A stretch of 33,237 bases of DNA from Gammaproteobacteria bacterium (GTDB lineage Bacteria; Pseudomonadota; Gammaproteobacteria; Arenicellales; CAJQKF01): positions 1-33,237 of the forward strand of contig JAUIDF010000008.1 of assembly GCA_030429125.1 (NCBI GenBank). The letters run 5' to 3'. Positions 1 to 15,974 of this stretch are shown in pieces. The notes beneath the pieces are model-generated. The model saw only the letters and a program-made list of their open reading frames with translations. It had not been told where the DNA came from and ran no database searches. Every line of letters starts with the position of its first letter. Position 1 is the stretch's first letter. Made by a program: the position numbers and the translations under genes.

Positions 1-768
1 CTGCCAGGACAGGCCGGCGGTCAGGCTGGCCGCCCAGTCCTCCTGCATCTCGGGCAGGAGATCGCCCTCGCCGAGATAGGCGAGGCCGGCGCCGCCGTAC
101 AGGGTGGTGTACTGGCCCACACGCGTGCTCCCCTGGATGCGGGCGGCGAGGTCCACGGCGCCGCTGCCGGTGAGGTCGCCGGCGTCGCCGGTGGGCAGCT
201 TCAGCTGCAGCCAGGCCGAGGCGGTGCGTGCGTCGGTGTCCAGCAGTTGCCGGCCGAGATTCAGCCGGATGTCGCCGATACCGGTGACGGCGTCGTCGAC
301 TTCGGCCCGGGTCACGCCGCCGCGGACATAGCGGTAGGCGAGCTGATCCTCCGGAAAGCCGTCACGATTGAACTCGTCGAGACCCCACAGGTCGTGCCAG
401 CTGTCGATGATGCTGTCGAGGAAGCCGCCGTCGTGCTTGACCACGGGCACCTCGACACCGCCGGCCCAGCCATTGCCGAAACCGCGGCGAAGATTGAACG
501 TGGCGTAGGTGCTCTCGCCGTCGATGAAGATGGAATCGCCGTCGCCATCGGAGCCGGTGAAGCTGTTGTGTATCTCGAACTGGACGTCCCCCTGGTACTC
601 GCCCGCCGCCGGCAGCACCAGCGGCTGCTGGGACGACATGCCGTACAAGCCGAGAAACGGATTGCGGTTGACGACGTTGAACCCCTCGTTTAGCGCACCG
701 TCGGCGCTGACCACGCCACCGTACGAGACGGCGGCCAGTAGGGCAAGAACAGGAAGTGTGATTCGCAT
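1..768 (-). CDS. DUF3187-like outer-membrane-type protein (3' end cut by window)
   Basis: The reading frame starts at an ATG on the minus strand and stays open to the left edge, so only the first 256 codons are visible. A short hydrophobic leader (MRITLPVLALLAAVS followed by SADG) looks like a Sec signal peptide. The rest alternates polar and aromatic residues with many Gly and Asp, as in beta-barrel proteins, and contains FNVVNRNPF and FNLRRGFGNGW, which resemble DUF3187 proteins. The function of that family is not known; export to the outer membrane is my inference. The gene lies 103 bp downstream of the ABC exporter on the same strand but has its own consensus -10 (TATAAT at 825-820). No strong Shine-Dalgarno precedes the ATG. 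Confidence 0.75.
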   Translation of the reverse strand, partial: MRITLPVLALLAAVSYGGVVSADGALNEGFNVVNRNPFLGLYGMSSQQPLVLPAAGEYQGDVQFEIHNSFTGSDGDGDSIFIDGESTYATFNLRRGFGNGWAGGVEVPVVKHDGGFLDSIIDSWHDLWGLDEFNRDGFPEDQLAYRYVRGGVTRAEVDDAVTGIGDIRLNLGRQLLDTDARTASAWLQLKLPTGDAGDLTGSGAVDLAARIQGSTRVGQYTTLYGGAGLAYLGEGDLLPEMQEDWAASLTAGLSWQ

Positions 769-819
769 GCGGGGTTCCGGGGCTCGGCGGGCGAGGCGGT
801 CGCGGTGGGTCAGCGCCCG

Positions 820-825
820 ATTATA
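820..825 (-). promoter_or_regulatory. -10 element of the DUF3187-like gene
   Basis: Read on the minus strand this is a perfect TATAAT, 51 nt upstream of the start codon at 768. Upstream at 17-nt spacing the sequence is CGACAC, a poor -35 match. The element lies in the 103-bp gap after the exporter gene, so the barrel-type gene can be transcribed independently. Confidence 0.45.
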
Positions 826-871
826 ACCGGGCCGCGTCCACCGTGTCGCCGCGCACTGCCGTCCTGGCCCG

Positions 872-2743
<1,872 letters not shown>

Positions 2744-2838
2744 GCGGATACCGGGCGGAAGTGACGATGATCGCGGCGAGGACGGCCGGCGGGTTGCGGG
2801 CGCGCGCAGACAAATCCCACGGCGCGGCGTCCGGCCGC

Positions 2839-2845
2839 TATTATA
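2839..2845. promoter_or_regulatory. Overlapping divergent -10 elements (ABC exporter and MATE gene)
   Basis: The 7-bp sequence TATTATA reads TATAAT on the minus strand (2845-2840) and TATTAT on the plus strand (2839-2844). It lies 97 bp upstream of the exporter start and 58 bp upstream of the MATE start. Neither direction has a good -35. Symmetric -10 sequences that fire both ways are a described bacterial arrangement; their use here is inferred. Confidence 0.45.
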
Positions 2846-2902
2846 CCCGCCCCGCCGGCCCACCCGCATGGGCCGGCCTTGATTTCACCGGACCGAAGGA
2901 CC

Positions 2903-4237
2903 ATGCCCGAGCTGCAACGGCCCCGACCCGACACGTCCCACGCGGGCGTGTGGCGGCTTGCCGGCCCGATCATCCTCTCCAACATCTCCGTGCCGCTGGT
3001 GGGCGCGGTGGACACGGCCGTCATGGGGCACCTGGATGGTCCGCACTTTCTCGCAGCCATCGCGCTGGGCGCCCTGGTCTTCAGCTTCCTCTACTGGGGT
3101 TTCGGCTTCCTGCGCATGGGCACGACGGGATTCGTCGCGCGCGACTTCGGTCGCAACGACACGCGCGGCGTGCACGATACGTTGACGCGTGCGCTGTTCC
3201 TGTCGCTGGTATTCGGCTGCGCCGTGGTGCTGCTTCAGCGCCCGCTGAACCAGCTCGCCTTCAGCCTGCTCGAGGCCGGCCCCGAGGTCGAGTCGCTGGC
3301 CTCGCAGTACGTGCTGATCCGCATCTGGAGCGCACCGGCGACGCTCATGGTGTATGCGCTGACCGGCGTGCTGATCGGCCTGCACGACACCCGCTCGGCG
3401 CTCTACCTGCAGCTCGCGCTCAATCTCACCAACGTGGCCCTGGACCTATTGTTCGTGCCGGTGCTCGGCTTCGGCATCGCCGGCGCGGCGGCGGCTTCGC
3501 TGATCGCCGAGTACGCGGCCGCCGGCTTTGGCCTGTTCCTGCTGCGGCGGCTGATCGGCGCCTACCCGGTACAGCGGACGCGGCTGCTCGATCCGGCGGC
3601 GCTGCTGGTGCTGATGCGGGCCAATGCCGATATCTTCGTGCGCACCCTGTGCCTGGTGTTCTCGTTCGCCTGGTTCACCGCCATGGGCGCCCGCCTGGGC
3701 GAGGCGGTGCTGGCGGCGAACGCGGTATTGATGAACTTCCAGAATCTCACTTCCCACGGCCTGGACGGCTTCGCCCACGCCGCCGAGGCCCTCGGCGGCA
3801 GCGCCTACGGCGCCCGCGACCGCGACCGGTTCAGGCTCGCCGTTCGACGCACCTCCGCGTGGGCGATCGCCACCAGCATCGCCACCGGCCTCGTCTTCTT
3901 CGTCTTCGGCGATGCGCTGATCGCGCTCTTCTCCGACCTGCCCGGGGTGCGCGCCGACGCCGCCGCCTACCTGCCGTGGCTCGCCGTCTCGCCGTTGATC
4001 TCGGTGTGGAGCTTCCAGCTCGACGGCATCTTCATCGGCACCAGCCGCACCGCCGAGATGCGCAACGCCATGCTCGCCTCGACGCTCGGCTACCTGGTCG
4101 TGGTGCAATGGACGATGACGGCCTTCGGCAACCACGGCCTGTGGCTCGGCTTGATGGTATTCATGGTGCTGCGGGCGGCGACATTGATGGCGTATTACCC
4201 GAGGATTCTCCGGTCGATGGACGAGGGCGGCCGGTAG
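2903..4237 (+). CDS. MATE family efflux transporter, DinF-like
   Basis: A 444-residue integral membrane protein with about twelve hydrophobic segments in two similar halves. The first helix region (LAGPIILSNISVPLVGAVDTAVMGHL) matches the start of DinF-type MATE transporters, which use Na+ or H+ gradients to expel organic cations and drugs. Near residue 80 a GFGFLRMGTTGFVARDFGR segment is also typical of this subgroup. The ATG at 2903 has GAAGGA five bases upstream; a TTG eight codons earlier has no ribosome site. The gene is divergent from the ABC exporter. LemA follows 137 bp downstream with its own -10 element. The transported substrate is unknown. Confidence 0.9.
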   Translation: MPELQRPRPDTSHAGVWRLAGPIILSNISVPLVGAVDTAVMGHLDGPHFLAAIALGALVFSFLYWGFGFLRMGTTGFVARDFGRNDTRGVHDTLTRALFLSLVFGCAVVLLQRPLNQLAFSLLEAGPEVESLASQYVLIRIWSAPATLMVYALTGVLIGLHDTRSALYLQLALNLTNVALDLLFVPVLGFGIAGAAAASLIAEYAAAGFGLFLLRRLIGAYPVQRTRLLDPAALLVLMRANADIFVRTLCLVFSFAWFTAMGARLGEAVLAANAVLMNFQNLTSHGLDGFAHAAEALGGSAYGARDRDRFRLAVRRTSAWAIATSIATGLVFFVFGDALIALFSDLPGVRADAAAYLPWLAVSPLISVWSFQLDGIFIGTSRTAEMRNAMLASTLGYLVVVQWTMTAFGNHGLWLGLMVFMVLRAATLMAYYPRILRSMDEGGR

Positions 4238-4314
4238 CACGTACCGGGCCCGAGGTTCCCGCGACGCGCGCCCGGCATTGCCGCGCGAGAACCGCCCCGG
4301 CGGTGAAAAAGACT

Positions 4315-4320
4315 TACAAT
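4315..4320 (+). promoter_or_regulatory. Probable -10 element of lemA
   Basis: TACAAT lies in an A-rich patch (GAAAAAGACT) within otherwise GC-rich sequence, 54 nt upstream of the lemA start codon. No convincing -35 hexamer is seen at 16-18 nt. A transcript from here would carry a leader of roughly 45 nt. Confidence 0.4.
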
Positions 4321-4374
4321 GCCCCGCAACCCAACCGCCGGAGCCTTCGTCCGCGCCGCCAACGGAACGCGCCC

Positions 4375-4947
4375 ATGGAAATCGCCCTCATCGTCATTGC
4401 CGTCCTCGCCGTGCTCGTGGTGCTGTATGGCATCGCCATTTACAACGCGCTGGTCAACCTCAAGCACGCGGTGGACAAGGCCTGGTCCAACATCGACGTG
4501 CTGCTCAAGCAGCGACACGACGAATTGCCCAAGCTGGTCGAGACCTGCAAGCAGTACATGAACTACGAGCAGGAAACCCTGGAAAAGGTGATGCGCGCCC
4601 GCGCCGCGGTATCGCAGGCCCGTGACGCCGGCGACGTGGCGGCGCTCGGCATCGCCGAGGGCGCGCTGCGCGCCGGACTTGGCGGCCTGTTCGCGGTGGC
4701 GGAGGCCTACCCGGATCTCAAGGCCGACGGCACCTTTCGCAACCTGCAGTCGCGCATCAGCGGCCTCGAGGACGCCATCGCCGACCGACGCTCGCTCTAC
4801 AACGAGAGCGTAAACCGCAACAACGTGCGGGTGGACCAGTTTCCGGACCTCGTCGTGGCGCGGCAATTCGGCTTCGGCAAGGCACAGCTGCTCGAATTCG
4901 ACGAGTCCGAGACCGCGGACGTGGACCTGAAGGCGCTGTTCGAGTAG
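4375..4947 (+). CDS. lemA: LemA family membrane-anchored protein
   Basis: A 190-residue protein of standard LemA length. Residues 1-24 form one membrane helix (MEIALIVIAVLAVLVVLYGI) followed by the family pattern YNALVNLKHAVDKAWSNIDVLLKQRHDELPKLVE. The rest is a long alpha-helical cytoplasmic bundle ending in YNESVNRNN, FPDLVVARQFGF and a short acidic tail. LemA proteins are common membrane proteins without an agreed biochemical function. They often sit beside htpX or a large DUF2207-like membrane protein, neither of which is present here; the gene stands alone between a MATE transporter and a TRAP system. GGAA nine bases upstream of the ATG is a modest ribosome site. Confidence 0.9.
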   Translation: MEIALIVIAVLAVLVVLYGIAIYNALVNLKHAVDKAWSNIDVLLKQRHDELPKLVETCKQYMNYEQETLEKVMRARAAVSQARDAGDVAALGIAEGALRAGLGGLFAVAEAYPDLKADGTFRNLQSRISGLEDAIADRRSLYNESVNRNNVRVDQFPDLVVARQFGFGKAQLLEFDESETADVDLKALFE

Positions 4948-4993
4948 AGACGGGGCCTCGCGCCACGGTGGTCGCGTGCCCGCGCGCGGCCGC

Positions 4994-5019
4994 GGGCGTC
5001 TACGGTAGAATCGACGCCC
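4994..5019. promoter_or_regulatory. Inverted repeat between lemA and the TRAP operon
   Basis: Perfect 7-bp arms GGGCGTC (4994-5000) and GACGCCC (5013-5019) flank a 12-nt loop that contains TAGAAT (5006-5011), a possible -10 for the downstream TRAP genes. It could be an operator over that promoter or a U-tract-free terminator for lemA. The sequence does not decide which. Confidence 0.35.
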
Positions 5020-5126
5020 CGCCGCGACACGCCCGGAACGCCGGACCCGACGCGGCCGAACGACACGAACTTCAGCAGCGCCGTAACGCGGCGCGCGATG
5101 ACCACGCATACGATCGGAGGTATTTC

Positions 5127-6077
5127 ATGACCCTTTTCAAACGGCTCGCCCTCGCCCTCGCCCTGGTGTCCCTGGCCGCCACGGCCCACGCAGAAACCCG
5201 CGTCACCTACAAGAGCGCCTCGTCGGCATCGTCCTACTACCAGATGGGCGTGCAGGTGGCCGAGGCGATGAAGCGCGGCACCGACGGCGACATCATCGTC
5301 ACCGTGGAGGAAAGCCAGGGTTCGGTGCAGAACGTCATGGAAGCCGCGGCCCGCAGCGGCAACTACGTCTTTACGACCCCGCCCGCGCTGGTGCGGCTGG
5401 CACAGCAGGGCAAGGCCATGTTCGAAGGCAAGGGCAATCCGAAGTTCGACGAAATTCGCGCCCTGTTTCCGATTCCGTCGCTGACCATGCACTTCGTGAT
5501 GCGCGACGACGCCGGCGTCGAGACCTTCGCCGACCTCGAGGGCAAGACGATCCTGCTCGGCAAGGGCTCGTTCGGCGCCCGCGAGGGTGAGAAGTACCTG
5601 CAGCTGTTCGGCCTCGAGGGCAAGGTGGAGCTGGCCGACGTCGAGCTCGACAATGCCGTGCCGGCGATGAAGAACAAGCAGATCGACGGCTTCGTCACGG
5701 CCGGCTCGTGGCCCGCGCCCAACGTCATCGAGGCCGCCGCCGGTACCGGCGTGTCGCTCATCTCCCTGACCGACGAGCAGGTGGCCGAGACCAAGCGCAC
5801 GCGGCTGGTGATCCCGGCCGGCACCTACAGCGGCGTCGACGAGGACGTCGTCACGACGTCGCTGCCGGTGGTCGTCTTTACCACCACCGACATGGACGAC
5901 GACACCGCCTACCTGCTGACGAAGACCTACTGGGCGCAGAAGGACGCCATGGGCGCCGACGCGGCCTGGTGGAACGGCGTATCGGCGGACCTGCTCGCCA
6001 ACATCGAGGGTGAAATCCACCCCGGCGCGCTTCGTTACTACGAAGAAGCCGGCATGGACGTGCCCACGGCCAACTGA
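5127..6077 (+). CDS. TAXI family TRAP transporter solute-binding protein
   Basis: A 316-residue periplasmic binding protein. The first 22 residues are a clear Sec signal peptide (MTLFKRLALALALVSLAATAHA, cleavage before ETRV). The mature protein begins with VTYKSASSASSYYQMGVQVAEAM, the ligand-pocket start typical of the TAXI (TRAP-associated extracytoplasmic immunogenic) family, and continues with FVTAGSWPAPNVIEAAAGTG in the second lobe. TAXI proteins deliver substrates, reported mainly as glutamate or other organic acids, to a fused 4TM/12TM permease, which is the next gene. The ATG at 5127 has a strong GGAGG six bases upstream. The ligand cannot be named from sequence. Confidence 0.9.
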   Translation: MTLFKRLALALALVSLAATAHAETRVTYKSASSASSYYQMGVQVAEAMKRGTDGDIIVTVEESQGSVQNVMEAAARSGNYVFTTPPALVRLAQQGKAMFEGKGNPKFDEIRALFPIPSLTMHFVMRDDAGVETFADLEGKTILLGKGSFGAREGEKYLQLFGLEGKVELADVELDNAVPAMKNKQIDGFVTAGSWPAPNVIEAAAGTGVSLISLTDEQVAETKRTRLVIPAGTYSGVDEDVVTTSLPVVVFTTTDMDDDTAYLLTKTYWAQKDAMGADAAWWNGVSADLLANIEGEIHPGALRYYEEAGMDVPTAN

Positions 6078-6086
6078 TCCGGCGAA

Positions 6087-6115
6087 CCGGCCGGCGTCCA
6101 GGCAGCGCCGGCCGG
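6087..6115 (+). promoter_or_regulatory. Intercistronic stem-loop in the TRAP operon
   Basis: Nine-base perfect arms CCGGCCGGC (6087-6095) and GCCGGCCGG (6107-6115) surround an 11-nt loop, beginning 9 nt after the stop codon of the binding-protein gene. There is no T run. Such hairpins often protect the abundant binding-protein mRNA and reduce permease expression; that role is inferred. Confidence 0.5.
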
Positions 6116-6154
6116 CCCACCGGCCACGAACCCTCCGACCCGGCGAGAGTCTTG

Positions 6155-7921
6155 GTGTCGCCCCACCCCGCGTGGATCGCGCTCGGCGCGCTGTCCATCG
6201 CCTTTCATCTCGGCCTGATCTTCTCCGGGCTGGTGCCCAACCTGGTGACGCGCCCGCTGCACATGGCGCTGGCCCTGCCCTGGATATTCGTGTTCACCGC
6301 CCCGGGCACAGCCTCGCGCCGTGCCGGTATCGTGCTGACCGCGCTCGGTCTCGCCGCCTGCGCCTACATCGCGCTGAATCACGACGCGCTGCTCGACCAG
6401 TACGGCTTTCTCGACGGACCCATGCAGATGGCGATCGCCGCCACGCTGTTGCTGGTGACGCTGGAAATGGCGCGACGCGCGATCAGCTGGCCGCTGCCGC
6501 TGGTGGCGCTGATCGCGCTCCTCTACGGCCTGTTCGGCCAGTACCTGCCGGGCGAGTTCGGCCACCCCGGGCTGCCGCTCGGCAGCTTTCTGGGCACCCT
6601 GACCATCGCCGAGGGCGGACTGTGGGGCAAGCTCACCGGCGTGTCGGTGAACATCGTCGCCATCTTCGTCATCTTCGGCGCGGTGCTCAACGCCGGCGAG
6701 GCCGGCCAGGGGTTCATGAATCTCGCCATGGCCGCGGCGGGCCGGCTCAAGGGCGGCGCCGCCAAGGTCTCGGTCATTGCCTCGGCCCTGTTCGGGTCCA
6801 TTTCGGGTTCTGCCTCCGCGAACGTCGCCTCCACCGGCGCCATCACGCTGCCGGCGATGACGCGCCTCGGCTACCCGCGCAGTCTCGCCGGCGCGGTCGA
6901 GGCGGTGGCCTCTTCCGGCGGGCAGATCATGCCGCCGCTGATGGGCGCCGGCGCCTTCGTCATGGTGGAGCTCACCGGCGTGCCATACACCGGCATCATG
7001 GCAGCTGCGCTACTGCCCGCCGTGCTCTACTTCGTCACCGTGTGGTTCGGCATCAACGGCTTCGCCAGCCGCCACGCGCTGCGAGGCATGAGCGAGGCCG
7101 ACCGCCCCGCGCCGCGCACCGTGCTGATCACCGCGGCATTCTTCGCCGTGCCGTTCGCGGTGCTGCTGGAGCGCATGCTGCTCGGCGGCTACACGCCGCA
7201 GTACGCCGCCTGCATCGCCATTCTCGTCGCCTTCGTGCTGCTGTGCCTGGACGCGGACCTCGAGGTTTCCTGGCCGCGCACGGGCGCGCGCCTGGCCGAT
7301 GCCTGCGTCACCAGCGGCAAACAGATCGCGGTGATTGCATCGATCATTCTCTGCGCCGGCATCGTCATCGGCGTGCTCGGGCTGACCGGCCTCGGCGTGA
7401 AGATCACCTCGCTGATCGTGTCCGCGTCCGGCAACATGCTGTGGCCCGCGCTGGTCCTGACGGCGCTGGCCTGCCTGGTGCTCGGCATGGAGGTGCCGAC
7501 CACGGCCGCCTACGTGATCTGCGTCGCGGTCGCCGGCCCGGCGCTTCAGGCGCTGGGCCTGCCCAAGCTCGACGCCCACCTGTTCATCTTCTGGTACGCC
7601 CTGCTCTCGACCATCACGCCGCCGGTCTGCGGCGCGGTCTTCATCGCCGCCGGCATGGTGGACGAGAACTGGCTGAAGGTGTCGTTGAGAGCGATGAGCC
7701 TCGGTCTCGGCCTGTATCTCATTCCCATCGCCATGGTCGCCAATCCGGACCTCATCGCCCTCGAATCGGCGCCCTGGGCGGCCCTCGTCGCCTTCGCCAA
7801 GGTGGCCCTGGGACTCGGCCTGATCTCTGCGGGCGTGGTGCGGCCCCTGGGCTATCCGCGTCGCGCCCTGCTGGTCGCCGCGGGTGCCGTCGCCATCGGC
7901 GCACCGCTCGGCCTGGCCTGA
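6155..7921 (+). CDS. TRAP transporter fused permease (4TM/12TM, DctQM-like)
   Basis: A protein of about 588 residues that is nearly all membrane helices. The first 110 residues hold four helices (small DctQ-like part). From about residue 150 follows the DctM domain, with the signatures NIVAIFVIFGAVLNAGEAGQGFMNLA, GSISGSASANVASTGAITLPAM and SSGGQIMPPLMGAGAFVM, as in fused permeases that pair with TAXI binding proteins. It couples substrate uptake to a Na+ or H+ gradient in the inner membrane. The start is GTG 6155, with GAGAG five bases upstream; TTG 6152 is too close to that site. It lies 77 bp after the binding-protein gene, with a stem-loop between. It is slightly shorter than many fused permeases, but both parts are present. 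Confidence 0.88.
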   Translation: MSPHPAWIALGALSIAFHLGLIFSGLVPNLVTRPLHMALALPWIFVFTAPGTASRRAGIVLTALGLAACAYIALNHDALLDQYGFLDGPMQMAIAATLLLVTLEMARRAISWPLPLVALIALLYGLFGQYLPGEFGHPGLPLGSFLGTLTIAEGGLWGKLTGVSVNIVAIFVIFGAVLNAGEAGQGFMNLAMAAAGRLKGGAAKVSVIASALFGSISGSASANVASTGAITLPAMTRLGYPRSLAGAVEAVASSGGQIMPPLMGAGAFVMVELTGVPYTGIMAAALLPAVLYFVTVWFGINGFASRHALRGMSEADRPAPRTVLITAAFFAVPFAVLLERMLLGGYTPQYAACIAILVAFVLLCLDADLEVSWPRTGARLADACVTSGKQIAVIASIILCAGIVIGVLGLTGLGVKITSLIVSASGNMLWPALVLTALACLVLGMEVPTTAAYVICVAVAGPALQALGLPKLDAHLFIFWYALLSTITPPVCGAVFIAAGMVDENWLKVSLRAMSLGLGLYLIPIAMVANPDLIALESAPWAALVAFAKVALGLGLISAGVVRPLGYPRRALLVAAGAVAIGAPLGLA

Positions 7922-8274
7922 TTCGTCGGCCGCATGCCGGCACGGCGGCCCAAGCCGGGCGTGTCGATGTCCGCCGACCGAGCGGGCCAGAACCGGATCG
8001 GGAACGGGACCAGACGACGCCCGATATCCCGGCACCCTAATGTTTTACGATTCGGCGTCGATAATCTGATGTGAATCGTTGATCCAACGGCGGCGGGTGG
8101 CCGTCTGCGACCGATCGACATCCCGGCCCGACCCGTCAGCCTGCGCGACGGGCACCCCGGCACAGGCACGACCGACAACCTGGCAGTACCCGAATTGTCG
8201 TGAGACCGACAGACGACGTATCGACCGATACCGCCGCAGTGCGGTCTGGACGCCTTGCGGGCGGAGATATCGCC
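7922..8274. other. Intergenic region without a recognised gene
   Basis: About 350 bp between the TRAP permease and the sensor gene. A locally A+T-rich stretch at 8039-8075 contains GATAAT (8059-8064), a possible -10 for the sensor operon, without a convincing -35. A GTG at 8200 is in frame with the sensor but has no ribosome site. I see no terminator with a T run and no RNA gene. Confidence 0.4.
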
Positions 8275-11132
8275 ATGATCGTGGTGATCTACGCCGCCGC
8301 CGGCGCGCTGTGGATCCTGTTGTCGGACGCCCTGCTGCTGTTTTCCGAGGACGCTGCGTCGGCTGCGCTGGTGAGCGTGTTCAAGGGCCTCGGCTTCGTC
8401 GCCGTGACGTCGTTGCTGCTCTACCTGCTGCTGCGTCGCCTGCAGGCAGGCGGCACACCGCTGGCGCCACACGACAAGCGATTCGAGCGCGGCGTCCGGG
8501 TTGTCATGGCCGTGGCCATCATCGCCATCGTGGCGGCCGGCTTCGCCCGCGTTCGCGATGCCATGCAGACCGATTTCGCCAAGGCCACCGACCGCCTCGC
8601 GGCCGTGGCCGGGCGGGAGCGGCGTGGCGTCGAAAGCTGGCTCGACGCGAAGGCGCGCGAGGCGACGCTGCTGGCCGGCCTGCTGGACAACGAAGCCGGT
8701 GGACGTGGCCAGACGACGACACGGCTGCAGGCGCTGACTGCAGAGTCCACCGCCCGCGACGTTTTCCTGACCACGCCGGCGGGACGTGTCGCGTGGTCGG
8801 CAAGCGGCGATGCCACCGCCTTCGACCGCGCCGCGCTCGAGCGGGCAGGCGATCGCGGCGTGAGGTTCTCGATGTCGACGACCCGCCACCTCGATGTGGT
8901 CGTGCCGGTCGGGACGGGCGAGTCGCTCATCCTGCGCTTCGGATTCGACGAACTGAGGCACGGCGCCGGAGATACCGTGGCCGCGTATGGCGAGGCAGCG
9001 CGCGTGTTCCTCGCCGCGGCCGATGGCGCGCGCGCGATCACCCTCGCCGGCACGCGGGAACTCGAGCAAGTCGCGGCGCTTCCCCGCGCGCTCGACGCCG
9101 CCGGCATGCCCATCGAGGCGGTTGGCGCCGATGGCCGGCCGGTGGTATCCGTGGCCCAACCGGTCGCCGACACCGACGGTTGGCAACTGCTGGTCGAAGT
9201 CGACCGGGAATGGCTCACCTCGGCACCCGGTCGCGACGTGACGTGGATCGTCGGCGCCATGTCCCTCGCCCTGGTCCTGCCGCTCGCCGCCGGTGCGCTG
9301 CTGACCCAGCGTGGTCGCCTGAAGCGGTTCGAGTTCGTCGACCGCCAGCGGGACGAACGGCTGGCGCTGGCCAGCCACTACGACACGCTGGTCCAGAAGG
9401 CTCGCGACATCATCCTGCTGATCGACGACGAAGATCGCATCGTCGACGCCAACGAATCCGCACGCGAGTTGTATGGCTACGACCTCGAGGCGATGCAACG
9501 CATGACCATTCACGACCTGGTCGCACCCGACGAGCGCCCGAAAGTCGCCTTGCGACGCGACCTCGCCGGCGCACCGGGTGGCGCGCTCTACGAGTCCCGT
9601 CACCGATGTCGCGACGGTCGCATCCTGCCGGTCGAGGTGAGCGCGCGCAGCCTGGTCATCGAAGGACGCCGATACCGGCAGGCACTGGTAAGGGACGTCT
9701 CGCGCCGTCACCACGACCAGGCGCGCATGGAGCGGCTCACGCGCCTGCATCGCGCGGTGAGCGACTGCAACCAGGCCATCGTTCGGGGCCGCAGTCGCGA
9801 CACGCTGTTTGCCGACGTCTGCCGGCACCTGGTCGAGACGGGCGGCCTGGACATGGCCTGGGTGGGCGTCGTCGAGCGACGCGGAAGCCGGGTCATTCCG
9901 GTTGCCGTGCACGGCGACAACGGCGCGACCTATATCGGACGGCTGAATATCTCGCTCGACACCGCCGAACCGCAGGAACGCGAGTTCACCGCCGCCTGCA
10001 TGCGCGAGGACCGCGCCGTGTGGTCCGAACCTGGCGAGGCGCAGGCCATCTCGCGCTGGCCCGCCCGCGCGGCGCTGCCGGTGCGCGAACGCGGCAAGGT
10101 GGCCGCCGCCGTGAACCTCTATGCGAGTCACCCCGACGGCTTCATCGACAGCGAGCGAAGAATCCTCGAACAACTGGCCTGCGACCTCTCCCACGCGCTG
10201 GACTACCTGGCCACGTTGCGTGGCCTTCGCGAAAGCGAACAGCGATGGGGATTCGCACTGGAAAGCAGCGCCGAGGGCGTCTGGGATCGTCACATCGATA
10301 CCGACGAGGTATTCTTTTCCAGCCACTGGAAACACATGCTGGGCTATGGCGACGGCGATGTCGGCACACGGCGAAGCGAGTGGCGCGAGCGCGTGCACCC
10401 GGACGACATCGCCGACGTCGAGGCCGTGGTCGACGCACACCTGCGCGGCGAATCCGAGTACTACACCTGCGAATACCGTATGCGCAACAGGAACGGCGAT
10501 TACGCCTGGATCCTCGATCGGGGAAAAGTCATTGCCTGGGACGATGCGGGCCGGCCACTACGCATGATCGGCACCCACGCCGACATCACGGCGCGAAAAA
10601 GGGTCGAGGAAGAGCTGCGTAACCAGGCCAGGGTTCTCGAGGAGTCGCAGGCCATCGCCCTCGTTGGCTCGTGGCAGTACGACCCGGCGTCGGACACCTT
10701 CTGCGCCTCGACAACCGCGCTCAGGATTCACGGCGGCGACGGCGGCGAATTCGACGGCACGCGGGCCGGGCTCCTGGCGCTGGTTCACGACGACGACCGC
10801 GATGCCGTCGGTGGCTGGCTTGATGCACTGTGCGCGGGCCGTCGACCCGGCGATCTCGAGTACCGCACCAAGCACGGCGAACGGCAGGTGAATGCCCGCG
10901 GCGTCGCCGATGGCGGGACGGGGTCGGCAATCCACCTGGCCGGCACCGTGCAGGACGTCACCGATTGGCGCGCCACCGAGGCCCGCATGCAGGACCAGCT
11001 TGACGAACTGCGCCGCTGGTACGACATCACGCTCGACCGCGAGGAACGGATCATGGATCTCAAGGAGGAGGTGAACGCGCTTCTCGGCAGGCTCGGCGAC
11101 GAGCCGCGCTACCCGGCGATGGAGCCGTCCGC

Positions 11133-11136
<4 letters not shown>
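8275..11136 (+). CDS. Membrane PAS/GAF sensor protein without output domain
   Basis: A protein of about 953 residues. Three helices lie in the first 95 residues (the first is IVVIYAAAGALWILLSDALLLF) and a fourth near 321-345, so a region of about 225 residues between helices 3 and 4 is probably extracytoplasmic. Then come PAS (about 370-480), GAF (about 490-645), PAS with PAC (about 652-775), a weaker PAS (about 785-895) and a coiled tail with LDREERIMDLKEEVN. There is no HisKA, HATPase, GGDEF or EAL domain. ATG 8275 is chosen for its GGAG site 8 bases upstream; GTG 8200 would add 25 polar residues without a site. The stop overlaps the hybrid kinase start by 4 nt, so it probably signals to or through that kinase. 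Confidence 0.85.
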
Positions 11137-15460
<4,324 letters not shown>

Positions 15461-15464
<4 letters not shown>

Positions 15465-15730
15465 CAGGTTCAGGTAACGATCCGCGCGACGATCGCGCCG
15501 GGCAAACGGACCCGGCCGGGACGGCCCGCCCCATCCATCCGATCTCCTGCGAATATCTCGACCTGGACACCGCCAGCCGGGACCTGACACTGAATTTCGG
15601 CTGGGACTACCTCGCGGAACAGGCAGCCCACATGATGATCCAGGGCCTGTTCACACGACGCGTTCGCGGCAATCTCTCGGCCTTCTTCGCGCCCGCGGCG
15701 TGGCGCCCCGTCGCCAGTGAGCCACCATGA
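15461..15730 (+). CDS. Doubtful small ORF after the hybrid kinase
   Basis: An 89-codon frame opening with a TTG that overlaps the kinase stop. The C-terminal half (LNFGWDYLAEQAAHMMIQGL) could fold as a helix, but the N-terminal half is low-complexity and I recognise no family. The opposite strand is also open here, as often happens in GC-rich DNA. I list it only because it covers an otherwise empty stretch; it may not be a gene. Confidence 0.15.
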
Positions 15731-15974
15731 GGCCCCGATGCACCTTGTCAGATGCGACAACGCGCGCGATATCCCACTCGCCGAGCGTCGTTTGGACGGC
15801 CCCAGATGTCCGGCCCGTCAGATGGGTTGTCGATAGCGCCGCTTTATGCAGCCGGTGAAAAGGTGCAACGGCGCGCACGACCGGGTCACCGGCGCCCGCA
15901 CGCGACCGGCCCCCGGTGCAAGAGAGGATAGAAATTGCACGCCATGCGGGGGCGGCAATCGGGTGTCGTGCGGT
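15731..15974. other. Intergenic region, convergent gene ends
   Basis: This lies between the kinase operon (plus) and the SEC-C gene (minus). An inverted repeat GTGCAA/TTGCAC with a 13-nt loop lies at about 15917-15941 without a T run. It may help end one of the convergent transcripts. No gene is recognised. Confidence 0.3.

Noticed and set aside
7852-10440. Very long minus-strand frame opposite the TRAP permease and PAS sensor
   Set aside because: It spans two unrelated plus-strand genes with convincing domains; its translation has no domain features.
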